Shown here: in pieces, positions 40,216-50,671 of the stretch
Position numbering within the stretch: the first letter of the stretch is position 1
Layout of the letters: every line of letters starts with the position of its first letter
Origin: Gallionellaceae bacterium
GTDB lineage: Bacteria > Pseudomonadota > Gammaproteobacteria > Burkholderiales > Gallionellaceae
Assembly (NCBI GenBank): GCA_027448945.1
Contig: DAIDMQ010000002.1
Coordinates: forward strand, 124,001 to 188,000
Length of the DNA stretch: 64,000 nucleotides
Reading direction: 5' to 3'
Position numbers and translations under genes: made by a program
Notes under the pieces: generated by a model
What the model was told of the DNA's origin: nothing
Seen by the model: only the letters and a program-made list of their open reading frames with translations
The model's database searches: none

Positions 40216-41025
40216 ATGAGCAAAATCAAGATCGCAATTGCGGGCAGCAGTGGTCGCATGGGCCGCATCCTGTTGGAACAAATCGCACAGTCGGATGACT
40301 TGCAATTGCATGCCGCGCTGGAGCACGCCGGCAGTCCTTTGGTCGGACATGATGCGGGTGAATTGCAAGCCGCATTGCGCGGCATCATGATCACTGGCGA
40401 TGTAGAAGCCGGCTTGCGTGGCGCGGACGTGTTGATCGACTTTACGCGTCCAGAAGGCACCATGGAGCATCTGGCAATCTGTCAGCGCCTGGGGGTAAGC
40501 ATGGTGGTCGGCACCACAGGTTTAAACGCACAACAAAAAGCCCAACTCGGTGCTGCGGCACAAAAGATTGGTATCGTATTCGCACCGAATATGAGCGTGG
40601 GTGTGAACTTGGTGTTCAAGCTTTTGGAGACCGCGTCACGTGTGTTGAGTCATGGTTACGATATCGAGATCATAGAGGCGCACCATAGGCACAAGGTCGA
40701 TGCGCCGTCTGGTACAGCACTGGGCTTGGGCGAGGTCATCGCCCGCACGCTGGGTCGCGATTTGGAAAAGTGCGCGGTATATGGTCGTGAAGGCGTAACC
40801 GGAGAGCGTGATCCATCCACCATAGGTTTTGCGACGGTGCGCGGTGGCGACATTGTCGGCGACCACACCGTGCTGTACGCGGGCATAGGCGAGCGCATCG
40901 AGATCACCCACAAAGCCAGCAGTCGCGCTACTTTTGCAATCGGCGCTTTGCGTGCCGCGCGCTACCTGAAAGAAAACGCGGCCGGCATGTATGACATGCA
41001 GGATGTGCTGGGCTTGAAGGATTAG
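40216..41025 (+). CDS. dapB: 4-hydroxy-tetrahydrodipicolinate reductase
   Basis: DapB reduces hydroxytetrahydrodipicolinate in lysine and diaminopimelate synthesis. The 269-residue protein has the nucleotide loop [15 protein letters not shown], and VVGTTGL. The catalytic motif [16 protein letters not shown] lies around residue 155, and the C-terminal [16 protein letters not shown] is also present. AAGGAAA lies 8 bp before the ATG. A strong terminator follows at 41051. Confidence 0.96.
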   Translation: MSKIKIAIAGSSGRMGRILLEQIAQSDDLQLHAALEHAGSPLVGHDAGELQAALRGIMITGDVEAGLRGADVLIDFTRPEGTMEHLAICQRLGVSMVVGTTGLNAQQKAQLGAAAQKIGIVFAPNMSVGVNLVFKLLETASRVLSHGYDIEIIEAHHRHKVDAPSGTALGLGEVIARTLGRDLEKCAVYGREGVTGERDPSTIGFATVRGGDIVGDHTVLYAGIGERIEITHKASSRATFAIGALRAARYLKENAAGMYDMQDVLGLKD

Positions 41026-41050
41026 GGCATGACATCGTTCGGCAGCGGTT

Positions 41051-41081
41051 CAAAATGGGGAGACCGGGTCTCCCCATTTTG
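41051..41081 (+). terminator. Rho-independent terminator after dapB
   Basis: CAAAATGGGGAGACC (41051-41065) and its complement (41067-41081) form a 15-bp stem; in practice the inner pairs open to make the loop. The outer A and T tracts serve both directions. It lies 25 bp after dapB. Confidence 0.88.
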
Positions 41082-41149
41082 TTGCCGCAAGTCCCTGCAG
41101 CATGCCGGGGAATCGAGCTGCGCAGTAGGTTATTCGATGTTTCACAAGG

Positions 41150-41155
41150 TATAAT
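41150..41155 (+). promoter_or_regulatory. -10 box of ribF, nearly leaderless
   Basis: A perfect TATAAT followed by CCGCGCCCT and the ribF ATG at 41165. The predicted start point (about 41162) leaves only about three bases of leader. No -35 box or Shine-Dalgarno is obvious. Confidence 0.5.
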
Positions 41156-41164
41156 CCGCGCCCT

Positions 41165-42091
41165 ATGCAGACTCTACGCGGACTCTTCTCCCCTGATACA
41201 CAGCCAGTTGCACTCACCATCGGAAACTTCGACGGTGTGCATTTGGGCCACCAAGCTTTGCTCAATGATTTGCGCACGGCTGCGCGCGTGCGCGGCCTGC
41301 AAACCGCAGTGGTGATCTTTGAGCCCCATCCGCGCGAATTCTTTACACCCGATAGCGCGCCTGCACGTCTGACCAGTTTGCGTGAGAAATTGCAGTTCTT
41401 CGCCGCATTTGGCATAGATCGTGTGCATGTATGCCGCTTCAACGCGGGCTTCGCCCAGATGTCGGCGGCTGATTTTATCAGTGCCCTGCATGAACGATTG
41501 CATGCGCAATTCGTATTAATAGGCGATGACTTCCGTTTTGGTAATGCCCGTTCGGGTGACTTTGCACTGTTGGAGAAAATTGCCGGCCAGCGCGGTTTTC
41601 AAGTGCAAGCTGTGCGTAGCGTGATGCATGACGGTGTGCGCATCTCCAGTACCGCTGTGCGCGCCGCACTGGCCGCAGGTCAGTTGCGCACGGCACAGCG
41701 CTATCTGGGACGTCACTACAGCATGAGCGGGCGTGTGGTGCGCGGCGACCAGATTGGTCGCAAGCTCGGTTTCCCAACCGCCAATATTCAAGTGCGCCAC
41801 CCGCGTCTGCCCTTGTCCGGTATCTATGTGGCGCAAGTGCATGCCGATGGGTTGGGTGTATTGCAGGGCGCAGCCAGTATGGGTGTGCGCCCTACAGTGA
41901 AGAGCGAGGCGAAACCCACACTGGAAGTCCATCTGTTTGAGTTCGACCAGCAGATCTACGGTAAACACCTGCGTGTGGAGTTCCTGCAAAAACTGCGTGA
42001 TGAAGCGAAATATCCCGACTTGGCGACGCTGACCAAACACATCGCACTTGATGTAGAGAACGCAAAAAGCTGGTTCCTGCAGCACGATTAA
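41165..42091 (+). CDS. ribF: Bifunctional riboflavin kinase/FAD synthetase
   Basis: RibF phosphorylates riboflavin and adenylates FMN to FAD. The 308-residue protein has the adenylyltransferase domain with TIGNFDGVHLGHQALL, FEPHPREFF and VLIGDDFRFG. The riboflavin-kinase domain (from about 185) has GRKLGFPTANI and VHLFEFDQQIYGKHLRV. The start ATG 41165 fits the family N-terminus (MQTLRGL). First gene of ribF-ileS-lspA-ispH-thiO. Confidence 0.96.
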   Translation: MQTLRGLFSPDTQPVALTIGNFDGVHLGHQALLNDLRTAARVRGLQTAVVIFEPHPREFFTPDSAPARLTSLREKLQFFAAFGIDRVHVCRFNAGFAQMSAADFISALHERLHAQFVLIGDDFRFGNARSGDFALLEKIAGQRGFQVQAVRSVMHDGVRISSTAVRAALAAGQLRTAQRYLGRHYSMSGRVVRGDQIGRKLGFPTANIQVRHPRLPLSGIYVAQVHADGLGVLQGAASMGVRPTVKSEAKPTLEVHLFEFDQQIYGKHLRVEFLQKLRDEAKYPDLATLTKHIALDVENAKSWFLQHD

Positions 42092-42120
42092 TTAAACCTT
42101 GAATCTTTAGAAGCAGCGCC

Positions 42121-44919
42121 ATGACCGACTATAAGAACACACTAAATCTTCCCGATACGATCTTCCCGATGCGCGGCGATATGGCCAAGCGCGAGCCGCA
42201 GATGTTGGCACGCTGGCAGCAACAACAGCGCTATGCAAAATTGCGCGCCGCAAAAGCGGGCAAGCCCAAATTCATCCTGCACGACGGCCCTCCGTATGCC
42301 AATGGTGACATCCACATAGGTCACGCGGTTAACAAGATACTCAAGGACATCATCATCAAGAGCAAGACGCTGTCCGGCTTCGATGCGCCCTATGTGCCTG
42401 GCTGGGATTGCCATGGACTGCCTATCGAACTGATGGTGGAGAAGAAGCACGGTAAAGCCATCCCCGCAGCCGAGTTTCGCAAGCTGTGCCGCGACTATGC
42501 CCAGGAGCAGGTCGAGCGTCAGAAGAAGGACTTCATCCGTTTGGGTGTGTCGGGCGATTGGGATCATCCCTATCTGACCATGGATTTTCAGACCGAAGCG
42601 GACATCATCCGCGCCCTCGGCAAGATTTACGAGAACGGTTATCTGTATCAGGGTTACAAGCCGGTGAACTGGTGTCTGGATTGTCAATCTGCCTTGGCCG
42701 AAGCCGAAGTGGAATATGAAGACAAGACCTCACTGGCAGTCGACGTGGCTTTCGAAGTCGCAGACAAAGCCAGGGTGAATAGCATGTTTGGCGTGAGTCT
42801 GTCATCCGGCGCCAAGGTATATGCGGTGATCTGGACCACCACACCATGGACGTTGCCAGCCAACCAGGCAGTGAGCGTACATCCCGAGCTGAGTTATGAC
42901 TTGGTGCATACCGACAAGGGTTATCTGATCCTCGCTTCGGATATGGTTGGCAGTGTGTTGCAACGCTACGAGACCGGTGGCAGCAACGATAGAGGCGATG
43001 GTTCTGCGGCAAGTTGTCACGGCAAAGATTTGGAAGGGATGTTGTTGCAACATCCTTTCCTTGATCGCCAAGTGCCGGTGATTTGTGGCGATCACGTCAC
43101 ACTGGAAGCGGGTACCGGACTGGTCCATACCGCACCTGCACACGGTCTGGACGACTATTTCGTCGGACAAAAATATCAACTGCCCAGCGACAGTCCGGTC
43201 GGTGACGACGGCAAGTTCTTGGCATCCGTACCTTTGGTGGGCGGTCTGTTCGTCTGGAAGGCGAACGATGTGGTGGTCGAAGCGCTGCAAGCCAGCGGCC
43301 ATCTTTTGTGTCTGAAGAAAATCCAGCACAGCTACCCGCATTGCTGGCGTCACAAGACACCTATCATTTTCCGTTCCACCCCACAGTGGTTCATCGGGAT
43401 GGAACAGCAAGGCACGCATGGCGACAAGCTGCGCGCACTGGCGAACAAATCGGTCGATGACACGCAATTTTTCCCGGCATGGGGTCGCGCACGATTGGAG
43501 GCGATGATCAAGAATCGTCCCGATTGGTGCGTGTCACGCCAGCGTAACTGGGGCGTGCCGATGGCATTCTTCGTCCACAAGGAAACTGGCGAGCTGCATC
43601 CCAACACGCCAGTTTTGCTGGAGCAGGTGGCCAAGCTGGTCGAACAATCCGGCATCGAGGCATGGTTCAGTCTGGATACCGCGAGCCTGCTGGGCCGCGA
43701 TGCCGGGGATTACAAGAAACTCACCCATACCCTGGATGTGTGGTTCGATTCCGGCGCGACACATGCGGCGGTATTGCAGCGCCGTGCGGATTTGCGCGCT
43801 CCTGCCGACCTGTATTTGGAAGGCTCGGATCAGCATCGCGGTTGGTTCCAATCGTCCCTGTTGACCGGCTGCGCAATCAATGGCCGCGCGCCCTATGATG
43901 CATTGCTGACCCACGGTTTTGTGGTCGATGGTAAAGGACACAAAATGTCCAAGTCCAAGGGCAACGTCGTCGCGCCGCAAAAAATCTTTGACACCCTGGG
44001 GGCAGACATTCTGCGCTTGTGGACCGCATCCACGGATTATTCCGGCGAATTGTGTATCTCCGACGAGATACTGAAGCGTGTAGTGGAGAGCTATAGACGC
44101 ATACGCAATACGCTGAAATTTCTGCTTGCCAACATCTCCGATTTTGACCACGGCAAAAATGTAATGCCAGTCAACGAGTGGTTGGAGATAGACCGCTACG
44201 CATTGGTGATGACACAGAAATTGCAAGCGGACATCACAGCCGCTTATGCCGCATATGATTTTCATGCGGTCGCGCAAAGTCTGCAGGCATTCTGCTCGGA
44301 AGACTTGGGCGGCTTCTATTTGGATATTTTAAAAGACCGTCTTTACACCGCAGGCAAAGATTCCGCCGCGCGCCGTTCGGCACAGAATGCGCTGTATCAC
44401 ATCACCCAGTCTTTGCATCGTTTGATGGCGCCGGTGATGACGTTCACCGCCGAAGAAGTCCACGAGGTGTTGAGCGGCAAAGATGATGCAAGTGTGTTCA
44501 CGGGCGTATGGTATGCCCTGCCCGAAGTCGGTGATGCGGCACAACTTGCAGCACGCTGGGGTGAGTTGCGCACGGTGCGCGCTGAAGTGCAGAAGCGTCT
44601 GGAAGCGTTGCGAGTTGCGGGCACTATCGGCTCGTCGTTGCAGGGTGAAGTCATCGTGCAGATCTCGGATGCCCTGTATCAAAAGCTTGCTGTCCTGGGC
44701 GACGATCTCAAGTTCGTCTTGATAACGTCGGCTGCTACCTTGCAGGGCGGCGCGCATGGCGACGCCATCATCGTCAATGCCAGCGCGACCAAACACGAGA
44801 AGTGCGAGCGTTGCTGGCATTACCGTTCCGATGTTGGCAGCGATGCTAATCACCCCACAATCTGCGGCCGTTGCGTGAGCAATCTTTACGGTAGCGGCGA
44901 GGTGCGCACGTATGCTTAA
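42121..44919 (+). CDS. ileS: Isoleucyl-tRNA synthetase
   Basis: IleS charges tRNA-Ile. The 932-residue class I enzyme has the HIGH motif in [28 protein letters not shown], and the CP1 editing domain with [14 protein letters not shown]-type residues ([12 protein letters not shown]). KMSKS is in [13 protein letters not shown]-terminal zinc site follows (CERCWHY...CGRCVSNL). Length is close to E. coli (938). It is 29 bp after ribF and overlaps lspA by 8 bp. Confidence 0.97.
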   Translation: MTDYKNTLNLPDTIFPMRGDMAKREPQMLARWQQQQRYAKLRAAKAGKPKFILHDGPPYANGDIHIGHAVNKILKDIIIKSKTLSGFDAPYVPGWDCHGLPIELMVEKKHGKAIPAAEFRKLCRDYAQEQVERQKKDFIRLGVSGDWDHPYLTMDFQTEADIIRALGKIYENGYLYQGYKPVNWCLDCQSALAEAEVEYEDKTSLAVDVAFEVADKARVNSMFGVSLSSGAKVYAVIWTTTPWTLPANQAVSVHPELSYDLVHTDKGYLILASDMVGSVLQRYETGGSNDRGDGSAASCHGKDLEGMLLQHPFLDRQVPVICGDHVTLEAGTGLVHTAPAHGLDDYFVGQKYQLPSDSPVGDDGKFLASVPLVGGLFVWKANDVVVEALQASGHLLCLKKIQHSYPHCWRHKTPIIFRSTPQWFIGMEQQGTHGDKLRALANKSVDDTQFFPAWGRARLEAMIKNRPDWCVSRQRNWGVPMAFFVHKETGELHPNTPVLLEQVAKLVEQSGIEAWFSLDTASLLGRDAGDYKKLTHTLDVWFDSGATHAAVLQRRADLRAPADLYLEGSDQHRGWFQSSLLTGCAINGRAPYDALLTHGFVVDGKGHKMSKSKGNVVAPQKIFDTLGADILRLWTASTDYSGELCISDEILKRVVESYRRIRNTLKFLLANISDFDHGKNVMPVNEWLEIDRYALVMTQKLQADITAAYAAYDFHAVAQSLQAFCSEDLGGFYLDILKDRLYTAGKDSAARRSAQNALYHITQSLHRLMAPVMTFTAEEVHEVLSGKDDASVFTGVWYALPEVGDAAQLAARWGELRTVRAEVQKRLEALRVAGTIGSSLQGEVIVQISDALYQKLAVLGDDLKFVLITSAATLQGGAHGDAIIVNASATKHEKCERCWHYRSDVGSDANHPTICGRCVSNLYGSGEVRTYA

Positions 44920-45388
44920 TCGTTGGTTGGGGCTGGCTGCGCTGGTCATCCTATTGGATCAGATGAGTAAGTTTTACATCAGCAGCCACTTCAGCTACGG
45001 CGAGAATCTGCCGGTGCTGAGTGTGTTCAGTCTGGTGTTGTGGCACAACACTGGCGCGGCGTTCAGCTTCTTGAGCGACTTCGGCGGTCTACAACGCTGG
45101 TTGTTCAGCATCATCGCCTTGGTGGCATCCGCTTGGATCATCTGGTTGTTACGTCGTCATGCCGCGCAGCGGGTATTCGCCTTTGGTCTAAGCATGATCT
45201 TGGGCGGTGCGCTGGGTAATCTCATCGATCGTGTCGCCTATGGACATGTCATCGATTTTTTATTATTCCATTGGGATGATCACATTTTCCCGGCTTTCAA
45301 CCTCGCGGACTCGGCGATCACTTGCGGTGCGGGCCTGTTGATATGGGATGGTTTTATGGAGAAGAAACATGCAACTGATACTCGCTAA
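44912..45388 (+). CDS. lspA: Prolipoprotein signal peptidase
   Basis: LspA cleaves lipoprotein signal peptides in the inner membrane. The 158-residue protein has four helices. Conserved motifs are [16 protein letters not shown], and [10 protein letters not shown] and FNLADSAI, which hold the two catalytic aspartates. Overlaps ileS by 8 bp and ispH by 20 bp, so the three genes are translationally linked, as is usual. Confidence 0.96.
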   Translation: MLNRWLGLAALVILLDQMSKFYISSHFSYGENLPVLSVFSLVLWHNTGAAFSFLSDFGGLQRWLFSIIALVASAWIIWLLRRHAAQRVFAFGLSMILGGALGNLIDRVAYGHVIDFLLFHWDDHIFPAFNLADSAITCGAGLLIWDGFMEKKHATDTR

Positions 45389-46307
45389 TCCGCGTGGCTT
45401 CTGCGCAGGTGTGGACCGCGCCATCGAGATCGTGGAACGCGCGCTGGAATTGCACGGTGCACCCATCTATGTGCGCCACGAAGTCGTGCATAACAAATTC
45501 GTCGTCGATGGCCTGCGTGCAAAAGGCGCGGTCTTTATTGAAGACCTCGCCGATGTGCCATCAGGCAGCACGCTTATCTTCAGTGCGCATGGTGTACCGC
45601 AAGCCGTGCGCCGCGAAGCCGAAGCGCGCGGCCTGACCGTATTCGATGCGACCTGTCCTTTGGTGACCAAGGTGCATATCGAGGTGTCGCGTCTGCGCGA
45701 GCAGAACAAAGAAATTGTCATGATCGGTCACAAGGGACATCCCGAAGTGGAAGGCACCATGGGCCAATCCGAAGGCGGTATGTATCTGGTTGAATCGCCC
45801 GAAGATGTTGCCAAGCTCAATGTGAGCGACGAACAGAATCTCGCTTATGTGACCCAGACCACGCTGTCGGTCGATGATGCGGCAGGCATCATCGCCGCCC
45901 TCAAGAACCGCTTCCCCTTCATCACGGGGCCCAAGAAAGACGATATCTGCTATGCCACGCAGAACCGTCAGGATGCGGTCAAGATGCTGGTCAAACAATG
46001 TGATGTGGTGTTGGTGATTGGCTCACCCAGCAGTTCAAACTCCAATCGTCTGCGCGAGGTTGCCGCTAACGTCGGCCTGCCCGCATACTTGGTGGACAAC
46101 GCCGATGAGTTACGTGCCGAATGGTTCGTGGGTAAAGCCAAGGTCGGTATCAGTGCGGGTGCTTCTGCACCCGAGGTGTTGGTACAAGGCGTGATCGCAC
46201 GTTTGAAGCAACTGGGTGGTGCACAGGTTGTTGAGTTGGACGGCATCAAAGAGAACGTGGTGTTCCCGCTTCCCAAGACACTCATCCCCATCGTGGCAAA
46301 GAATTAA
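45369..46307 (+). CDS. ispH: 4-hydroxy-3-methylbut-2-enyl diphosphate reductase
   Basis: IspH performs the last MEP-pathway step, making IPP and DMAPP through a 4Fe-4S cluster. The start is ATG 45369 ([20 protein letters not shown]); GTG 45348 lies inside lspA. The 312-residue protein has ligand cysteines in [22 protein letters not shown] and [13 protein letters not shown] nearby. The C-terminal [16 protein letters not shown] is also present. Note that IspA and Dxs of the same pathway are 36 kb upstream. Confidence 0.96.
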   Translation: MQLILANPRGFCAGVDRAIEIVERALELHGAPIYVRHEVVHNKFVVDGLRAKGAVFIEDLADVPSGSTLIFSAHGVPQAVRREAEARGLTVFDATCPLVTKVHIEVSRLREQNKEIVMIGHKGHPEVEGTMGQSEGGMYLVESPEDVAKLNVSDEQNLAYVTQTTLSVDDAAGIIAALKNRFPFITGPKKDDICYATQNRQDAVKMLVKQCDVVLVIGSPSSSNSNRLREVAANVGLPAYLVDNADELRAEWFVGKAKVGISAGASAPEVLVQGVIARLKQLGGAQVVELDGIKENVVFPLPKTLIPIVAKN

Positions 46308-46310
46308 GCA

Positions 46311-47378
46311 GTGCCTAGCAAGATACTGATCATTGGAGGCGGTGCCGTCGGCCTGACCAGTGCCATCGCACTACTGGAGGCCGGACATCGCGTCACACTG
46401 TTGGAGCGCGGCAGCATTGGTCTGGAAGCCTCTTGGGCGGGCGGTGGCATCATGTCGCCGCTATGCTCGTGGGATTACAAAGACAGCGTCACGCGACTCG
46501 CGCATCGCAGTATGGCGATGTTGCCTATCGTTGCAGAAACGCTCAAACAACTCACCGGTATAGATCCGGAATACCAACGCAGCGGCATGTTGGTGTTGCC
46601 GTCCTATGATGCTGACTTGGCGCTGCGCTGGTGCGAGCAACAGCATTTTGCTATACAACAGGTCGATGTATCTGACTATCTCACAGGTCATAGATCGCAG
46701 CCGGCTTTGTTGTTGCCTGAGGTCGGACAGGTGCGTAATCCGCGTCTGTTACGTGCGCTACGTAAACGTATGGAGATGTTGGGTGGCGAGATACTTGAGC
46801 AGCACGAAGTCCTTAGTGTGGTGGTACAGGGTGATCAAGTCTCCGGATTGCAGACGGTACATGGGATGCAAAGCGCGGATCGTTATGTGGTGACGGCGGG
46901 CGCGTGGAGCAAGACACTCTTGGGCGAGCACGCCGCGCAGATGGACGTGAAGCCGATACGGGGTCAGATATTACTGTTCAAGTTCGATACACCACCGTTC
47001 ACACAGATATTACTCAAAGATGGTCTGTATCTCATTCCGCGTCGCGATGGTCATGTGGTGGTCGGGAGTACCTTGGAAGATGTAGGCTTCGATAAGTCCA
47101 CTACACAAGTCGCATACGACGATCTGCTAGGCCGTATACGCCAGATATTTCCGTCCTGGCAGCATATAGAGCCCATCAAGCACTGGGCTGGTTTTAGACC
47201 CGGTTCACCGGACAATATACCCGTCATCAGCCGTCATCCGCAGTTGCAGAACCTTTATGCCAGTACTGGACATTTCCGCTATGGCGTGACCATGTCGCTG
47301 GCCAGTGCGGAATTATTGTGCAATTTGATGGAGGCACGGCCACAGCCTTTCTCAGTCGAGGAATATCGTTGGCGATAA
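46311..47378 (+). CDS. thiO: Glycine oxidase ThiO
   Basis: ThiO oxidises glycine to iminoglycine for the thiazole of thiamine. The 355-residue FAD protein has ILIIGGGAVGLTSAIALLEAG at its N-terminus (FAD loop GGGAVG) and EASWAGGGIMSP. VTAGAWSKTLL and the C-terminal HWAGFRPGSPDNIPV with STGHFRYGVTM follow. GTG start at 46311, 3 bp after ispH. No other thi gene is nearby; the broader DadA-like amino-acid oxidase group is the alternative assignment. Confidence 0.88.
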   Translation: MPSKILIIGGGAVGLTSAIALLEAGHRVTLLERGSIGLEASWAGGGIMSPLCSWDYKDSVTRLAHRSMAMLPIVAETLKQLTGIDPEYQRSGMLVLPSYDADLALRWCEQQHFAIQQVDVSDYLTGHRSQPALLLPEVGQVRNPRLLRALRKRMEMLGGEILEQHEVLSVVVQGDQVSGLQTVHGMQSADRYVVTAGAWSKTLLGEHAAQMDVKPIRGQILLFKFDTPPFTQILLKDGLYLIPRRDGHVVVGSTLEDVGFDKSTTQVAYDDLLGRIRQIFPSWQHIEPIKHWAGFRPGSPDNIPVISRHPQLQNLYASTGHFRYGVTMSLASAELLCNLMEARPQPFSVEEYRWR

Positions 47379-47393
47379 CGCAGTTATAGCGCC

Positions 47394-47399
47394 TATAAT
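47394..47399 (+). promoter_or_regulatory. -10 box upstream of the MacA-like gene
   Basis: A perfect TATAAT 29 bp before the adaptor gene. The only -35-like hexamer, TTGGCG at 47369, is 19 bp away, so the promoter is probably weak or activator-dependent. Confidence 0.4.
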
Positions 47400-47428
47400 T
47401 TCCCCTTGCTTCATGGAGAAACCGCCTT

Positions 47429-48604
47429 ATGTCTTCGTTCTCAAGCAGTGCCCCGCAACTTCGTAAATATCTCGTCTATCTCACCCTTGTGCTTGCGTTA
47501 GCAGCAGCAACTTGGTACTACACCCGACCTATCCCGACTGTCGTTCCTTTGGTAAAAGTCACCCTGGGTACGGTCGAGGCGACGGTAAGCAATACACGCG
47601 CCGGCGGCATTCGAGCCTGCCGCAGAGCCAAACTTGCACCACCCGCGGGTGGACAGATCGCACACATGCTGGTGAAAAAGGGGCAGCGCGTCAAAGCGCA
47701 GCAAATATTGTTGGAACTTTGGAACAACGATCTGCGCGCCCAACAGGAACTTGCTCAGAACCAGCTTGCCACTTCACAGACACTTGCTAAACAAGCGTGC
47801 ACACAAGCGGACTTGGCAGCAGGTGAGGCACAACGAGCCCGCGAACTAAGCGCAAAAGGTTTTATCTCTGTGGAAGCCTTGGCGCAAAGAGTCAGCGCAG
47901 CACAAGTCGCTGCCGATGGTTGTAATGCGGCACACAGCCAGATCACCCAGAGTCGTTCGCGTATCGCAGCGGCACAAGCAGGATTGGAGCGTATGGTATT
48001 GCGCGCGCCCTTCGATGGCATTGTTGCGGACATCAGTGGTGAGCTCGGTGAGTATGCCACCCCTTCACCGCCGGGTATCCCAACCTTGCCTGCCATCGAT
48101 CTGATCGACGACAGTTGTCTATACGTCAGTGCACCCATAGACGAGGTCGATGCGGCCAACATCAAAGTAGGACAGCTTGCCCGCATCACCCTAGATGCAA
48201 TCAAGGGAAAGTTCTATGCAGGCAAGGTCAAACGCGTCGCGCCTTACGTGTTGGAGATCGAGAAGCAGGCACGCACTGTGGAGGTGGAAGTCAGCTTCGA
48301 CGAACCACCCAGTGCCGAGAATCTACTGGTGGGTTACAGCGCGGATGTGGAGATCGTGCACGCACGCCACGATGCGGTGCTGCGCATCCCTACTCAAGCG
48401 CTGATGGAAGGCAAGCAGGTGATGCGCTATCACCCCGCAGAGCACACACTGGAAGTGGTGACTGTGACCACCGGTTTGAGCAACTGGGAGCAGACCGAGA
48501 TCACCACTGGTCTAAAAGACGGAGACCAGATCGTGCTCACACCAGATCAGTCGGTATTGAAAGCAGGCATGAGAGTCACACCTGAGGTGAAGGCCGCACT
48601 ATGA
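47429..48604 (+). CDS. MacA-like periplasmic adaptor (membrane fusion protein)
   Basis: The 391-residue protein has an N-terminal membrane anchor (about residues 13-30, LVYLTLVLALAAATWYY). A split lipoyl half-domain follows (LAPPAGGQIAHMLVKKGQRV), then a coiled-coil hairpin (residues about 90-180). The second lipoyl half is MVLRAPFDGIVADISGELGEY, and a beta-barrel domain completes it. This is the HlyD/MacA adaptor that links an inner-membrane ABC exporter to a TolC-like channel. Overlaps the ATPase gene by 4 bp. Confidence 0.88.
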   Translation: MSSFSSSAPQLRKYLVYLTLVLALAAATWYYTRPIPTVVPLVKVTLGTVEATVSNTRAGGIRACRRAKLAPPAGGQIAHMLVKKGQRVKAQQILLELWNNDLRAQQELAQNQLATSQTLAKQACTQADLAAGEAQRARELSAKGFISVEALAQRVSAAQVAADGCNAAHSQITQSRSRIAAAQAGLERMVLRAPFDGIVADISGELGEYATPSPPGIPTLPAIDLIDDSCLYVSAPIDEVDAANIKVGQLARITLDAIKGKFYAGKVKRVAPYVLEIEKQARTVEVEVSFDEPPSAENLLVGYSADVEIVHARHDAVLRIPTQALMEGKQVMRYHPAEHTLEVVTVTTGLSNWEQTEITTGLKDGDQIVLTPDQSVLKAGMRVTPEVKAAL

Positions 48605-49272
48605 TCCGTTTGGATAAAGTGTGTCGCAGTTTCATGGTTGGAGATCAGCGCGTCTCTGCATTGAGCGACATCGATCTACACATCGCGGCTGGCGACTATG
48701 TCTCCATCATGGGGCCATCTGGCTCAGGCAAGTCCACCTTACTTAACCTGCTGGGCCTGCTCGATCGCCCCAGTTCCGGGGTCTATAAACTCGATGGTAT
48801 AGATGTCACTTCGCTGGATGATGTGCAGCAGGCCAAGGTGCGCAGTGAGAAGATAGGCTTCGTATTCCAATCCTTTCATCTGGTGCCGCGCTTGAGTGCA
48901 GCGATGAACATAGAGTTACCTTTGATCCTGGCAGGCATGCCGCCTGCCGAGCGCAAACAACGTGTCACGCAATTGCTGGAAGACTATAGCCTGACAGATC
49001 GTGCCGATCCCAGACCTGATCAACTTTCCGGTGGTCAGCGCCAGCGCGTCGCCATCGCGAGAGCGACCAGTATGAATCCGGCGGTGTTGCTCGCTGACGA
49101 ACCGACCGGCAACCTTGATCAGACCACAGGCAAAGAAGTCATCCATCTGCTTGAGAGTTTGGTCGAACGCAAAGTGACTTTGATTATGGTCACTCATGAT
49201 CCGGACATTGGTGTGCGTGCGCACACTCAGTTGCACATGGTGGACGGGCGACTCAGCGATGAAGGCCATTGA
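48601..49272 (+). CDS. MacB/LolD-type ABC transporter ATPase
   Basis: The 223-residue ATPase has Walker A GPSGSGKSTLLN and a Q-loop FVFQSFHLVPRLSA. The signature is LSGGQRQRVAIARA, with Walker B VLLADEPTGNLD and switch His in MVTHD. It matches the LolD/MacB nucleotide-binding family, here separate from the permease. Overlaps both the adaptor and the first permease gene (14 bp), so the system is one transcript. Confidence 0.93.
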   Translation: MIRLDKVCRSFMVGDQRVSALSDIDLHIAAGDYVSIMGPSGSGKSTLLNLLGLLDRPSSGVYKLDGIDVTSLDDVQQAKVRSEKIGFVFQSFHLVPRLSAAMNIELPLILAGMPPAERKQRVTQLLEDYSLTDRADPRPDQLSGGQRQRVAIARATSMNPAVLLADEPTGNLDQTTGKEVIHLLESLVERKVTLIMVTHDPDIGVRAHTQLHMVDGRLSDEGH

Positions 49273-50467
49273 TGTTTTGTATTTTGCTTCCGGCAGCTTG
49301 CGGGGGAGTCGTTCGCGCACGCTGTTGATGATCCTCGCCATGTCGATAGGCGTGGCGGCGGTGGTGGTCTTGACTGGGCTGGGAGAAGGCGCGAGGCGTT
49401 ACGTCATCAATCAGTTCTCTTCCTTGGGAACCAATTTGGTTATCGTATTTCCAGGTCGCACCGAGACCGCAGGCGTGGGGCCGGGTATGTTGCTCGGACA
49501 GATCCCGCGTGAATTGAGTCTGGACGATGCACAAGCATTGCTGCGCAGTCCCGCAGTGTCGCGTTTTGCGCCCCTGGCCATAGGCTCTTCGCAGGTATCA
49601 CAAGGCGCGTTGAACCGCGAGGTGATGGTGTTGGGGTCGACATCCGAACTGTTGTCGATACGTCATATGAGTATGGCGCAGGGACAGTTTTTGCCATCCG
49701 GGGATATACATGACAGCGTATCGGTGTGTGTGCTAGGCAGCAAGATACAGCATGAGTTGTTCGGTAATAACAATCCGATAGGCGCCTGGGTCAGGCTGGG
49801 TGATAGGCGTTTTCGCGTGACGGGGGTGATGAGTTCACAGGGTGAGTCCATGGGTTTCAATACCGACGAAATCGTTATCGTACCGATCGCTTCGGCGCAT
49901 ATGTTGTTCAACACCACAGGGGTATACCGCATTCTGGTGGAAGCCAAGAATCGCAGTACGATTCTTGCGGCCAAGCGCGATGTGGAGGACATCATCGTGA
50001 AGCGCCATAAGGGTGAGCGTGATGTCACCGTCATCACTCAAGACGCGGTACTGGCCACCTTCGATCGCATCCTGAGCGCACTTACCATGGCAGTCGGTGG
50101 GATCGCCGCTATCAGTCTGTCGGTGGCAGGTGTGTTGATCATGAATGTGATGCTCATCGCAGTCTCGCAGCGCGTCAAAGAGATCGGATTACTTAAAGCC
50201 TTGGGCGCGCCGCCCAAGCAAGTACGCAATCTGTTCTTCGCGGAAGCAGCCTTGTTGTCGGCCATCGGTTGCGTGGTCGGCTTGTTGTTGGGAGAGGCTG
50301 GTGTGCTGGTCATCGCCAAACTGTATCCCTCGTTGCCTGTGGGTGCGCCTTGGTGGGCAGTGCTCGCTGCTATTGTCACCTCATTGGGGACAGGTATTTT
50401 GTTCAGCGTGTGGCCCGCACGTCGCGCATCGCAGCTAGATCCGGTCACTGCATTAGCGGGGCGCTGA
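49259..50467 (+). CDS. FtsX/MacB-family ABC permease, first copy
   Basis: The start is ATG 49259 (MKAIDVLYFASGSLRGSRS), inside the ATPase gene; the frame is open further upstream. The 402-residue protein has one N-terminal helix (RTLLMILAMSIGVAAVVVL), a large periplasmic MacB_PCD domain and three C-terminal helices (FtsX domain) containing EIGLLKALGAPPKQVRNLF. This is the mechanotransmission type of exporter rather than a classical pore. Ends WPARRASQLDPVTALAGR, the family C-terminus. Confidence 0.88.
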   Translation: MKAIDVLYFASGSLRGSRSRTLLMILAMSIGVAAVVVLTGLGEGARRYVINQFSSLGTNLVIVFPGRTETAGVGPGMLLGQIPRELSLDDAQALLRSPAVSRFAPLAIGSSQVSQGALNREVMVLGSTSELLSIRHMSMAQGQFLPSGDIHDSVSVCVLGSKIQHELFGNNNPIGAWVRLGDRRFRVTGVMSSQGESMGFNTDEIVIVPIASAHMLFNTTGVYRILVEAKNRSTILAAKRDVEDIIVKRHKGERDVTVITQDAVLATFDRILSALTMAVGGIAAISLSVAGVLIMNVMLIAVSQRVKEIGLLKALGAPPKQVRNLFFAEAALLSAIGCVVGLLLGEAGVLVIAKLYPSLPVGAPWWAVLAAIVTSLGTGILFSVWPARRASQLDPVTALAGR

Positions 50468-50471
50468 TGGA

Positions 50472-50610
50472 GAACCTCGACAAAACTACTGCGCGGTTTG
50501 ATCGCAGTGTCGCGCGGTGCTCACACCCTCGCCTACCATTGAGGTATGTCTCGGTTGTTGCGCTCCGTGCTCCTTGCGCTCAAGTCGCTCGCTACGTTTT
50601 TTCGAGGTTC
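50472..50610. repeat. MITE-like inverted-repeat element between the two permease genes
   Basis: Terminal inverted repeats of 15 bp (50472-50486, GAACCTCGACAAAAC; 50596-50610, GTTTTTTCGAGGTTC) differ at one position. They enclose about 109 bp whose arms continue to pair imperfectly. The element opens a 204-bp gap in an otherwise overlapping operon. It could be a MITE or REP-type element, or serve as an attenuating hairpin. No clear target duplication was seen. Confidence 0.55.
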
Positions 50611-50671
50611 ACAATGGCGCAGGAAAGTGCTAAATATTTAAGTAAGCAGATGAGTAATTCGGGGGGATGCA

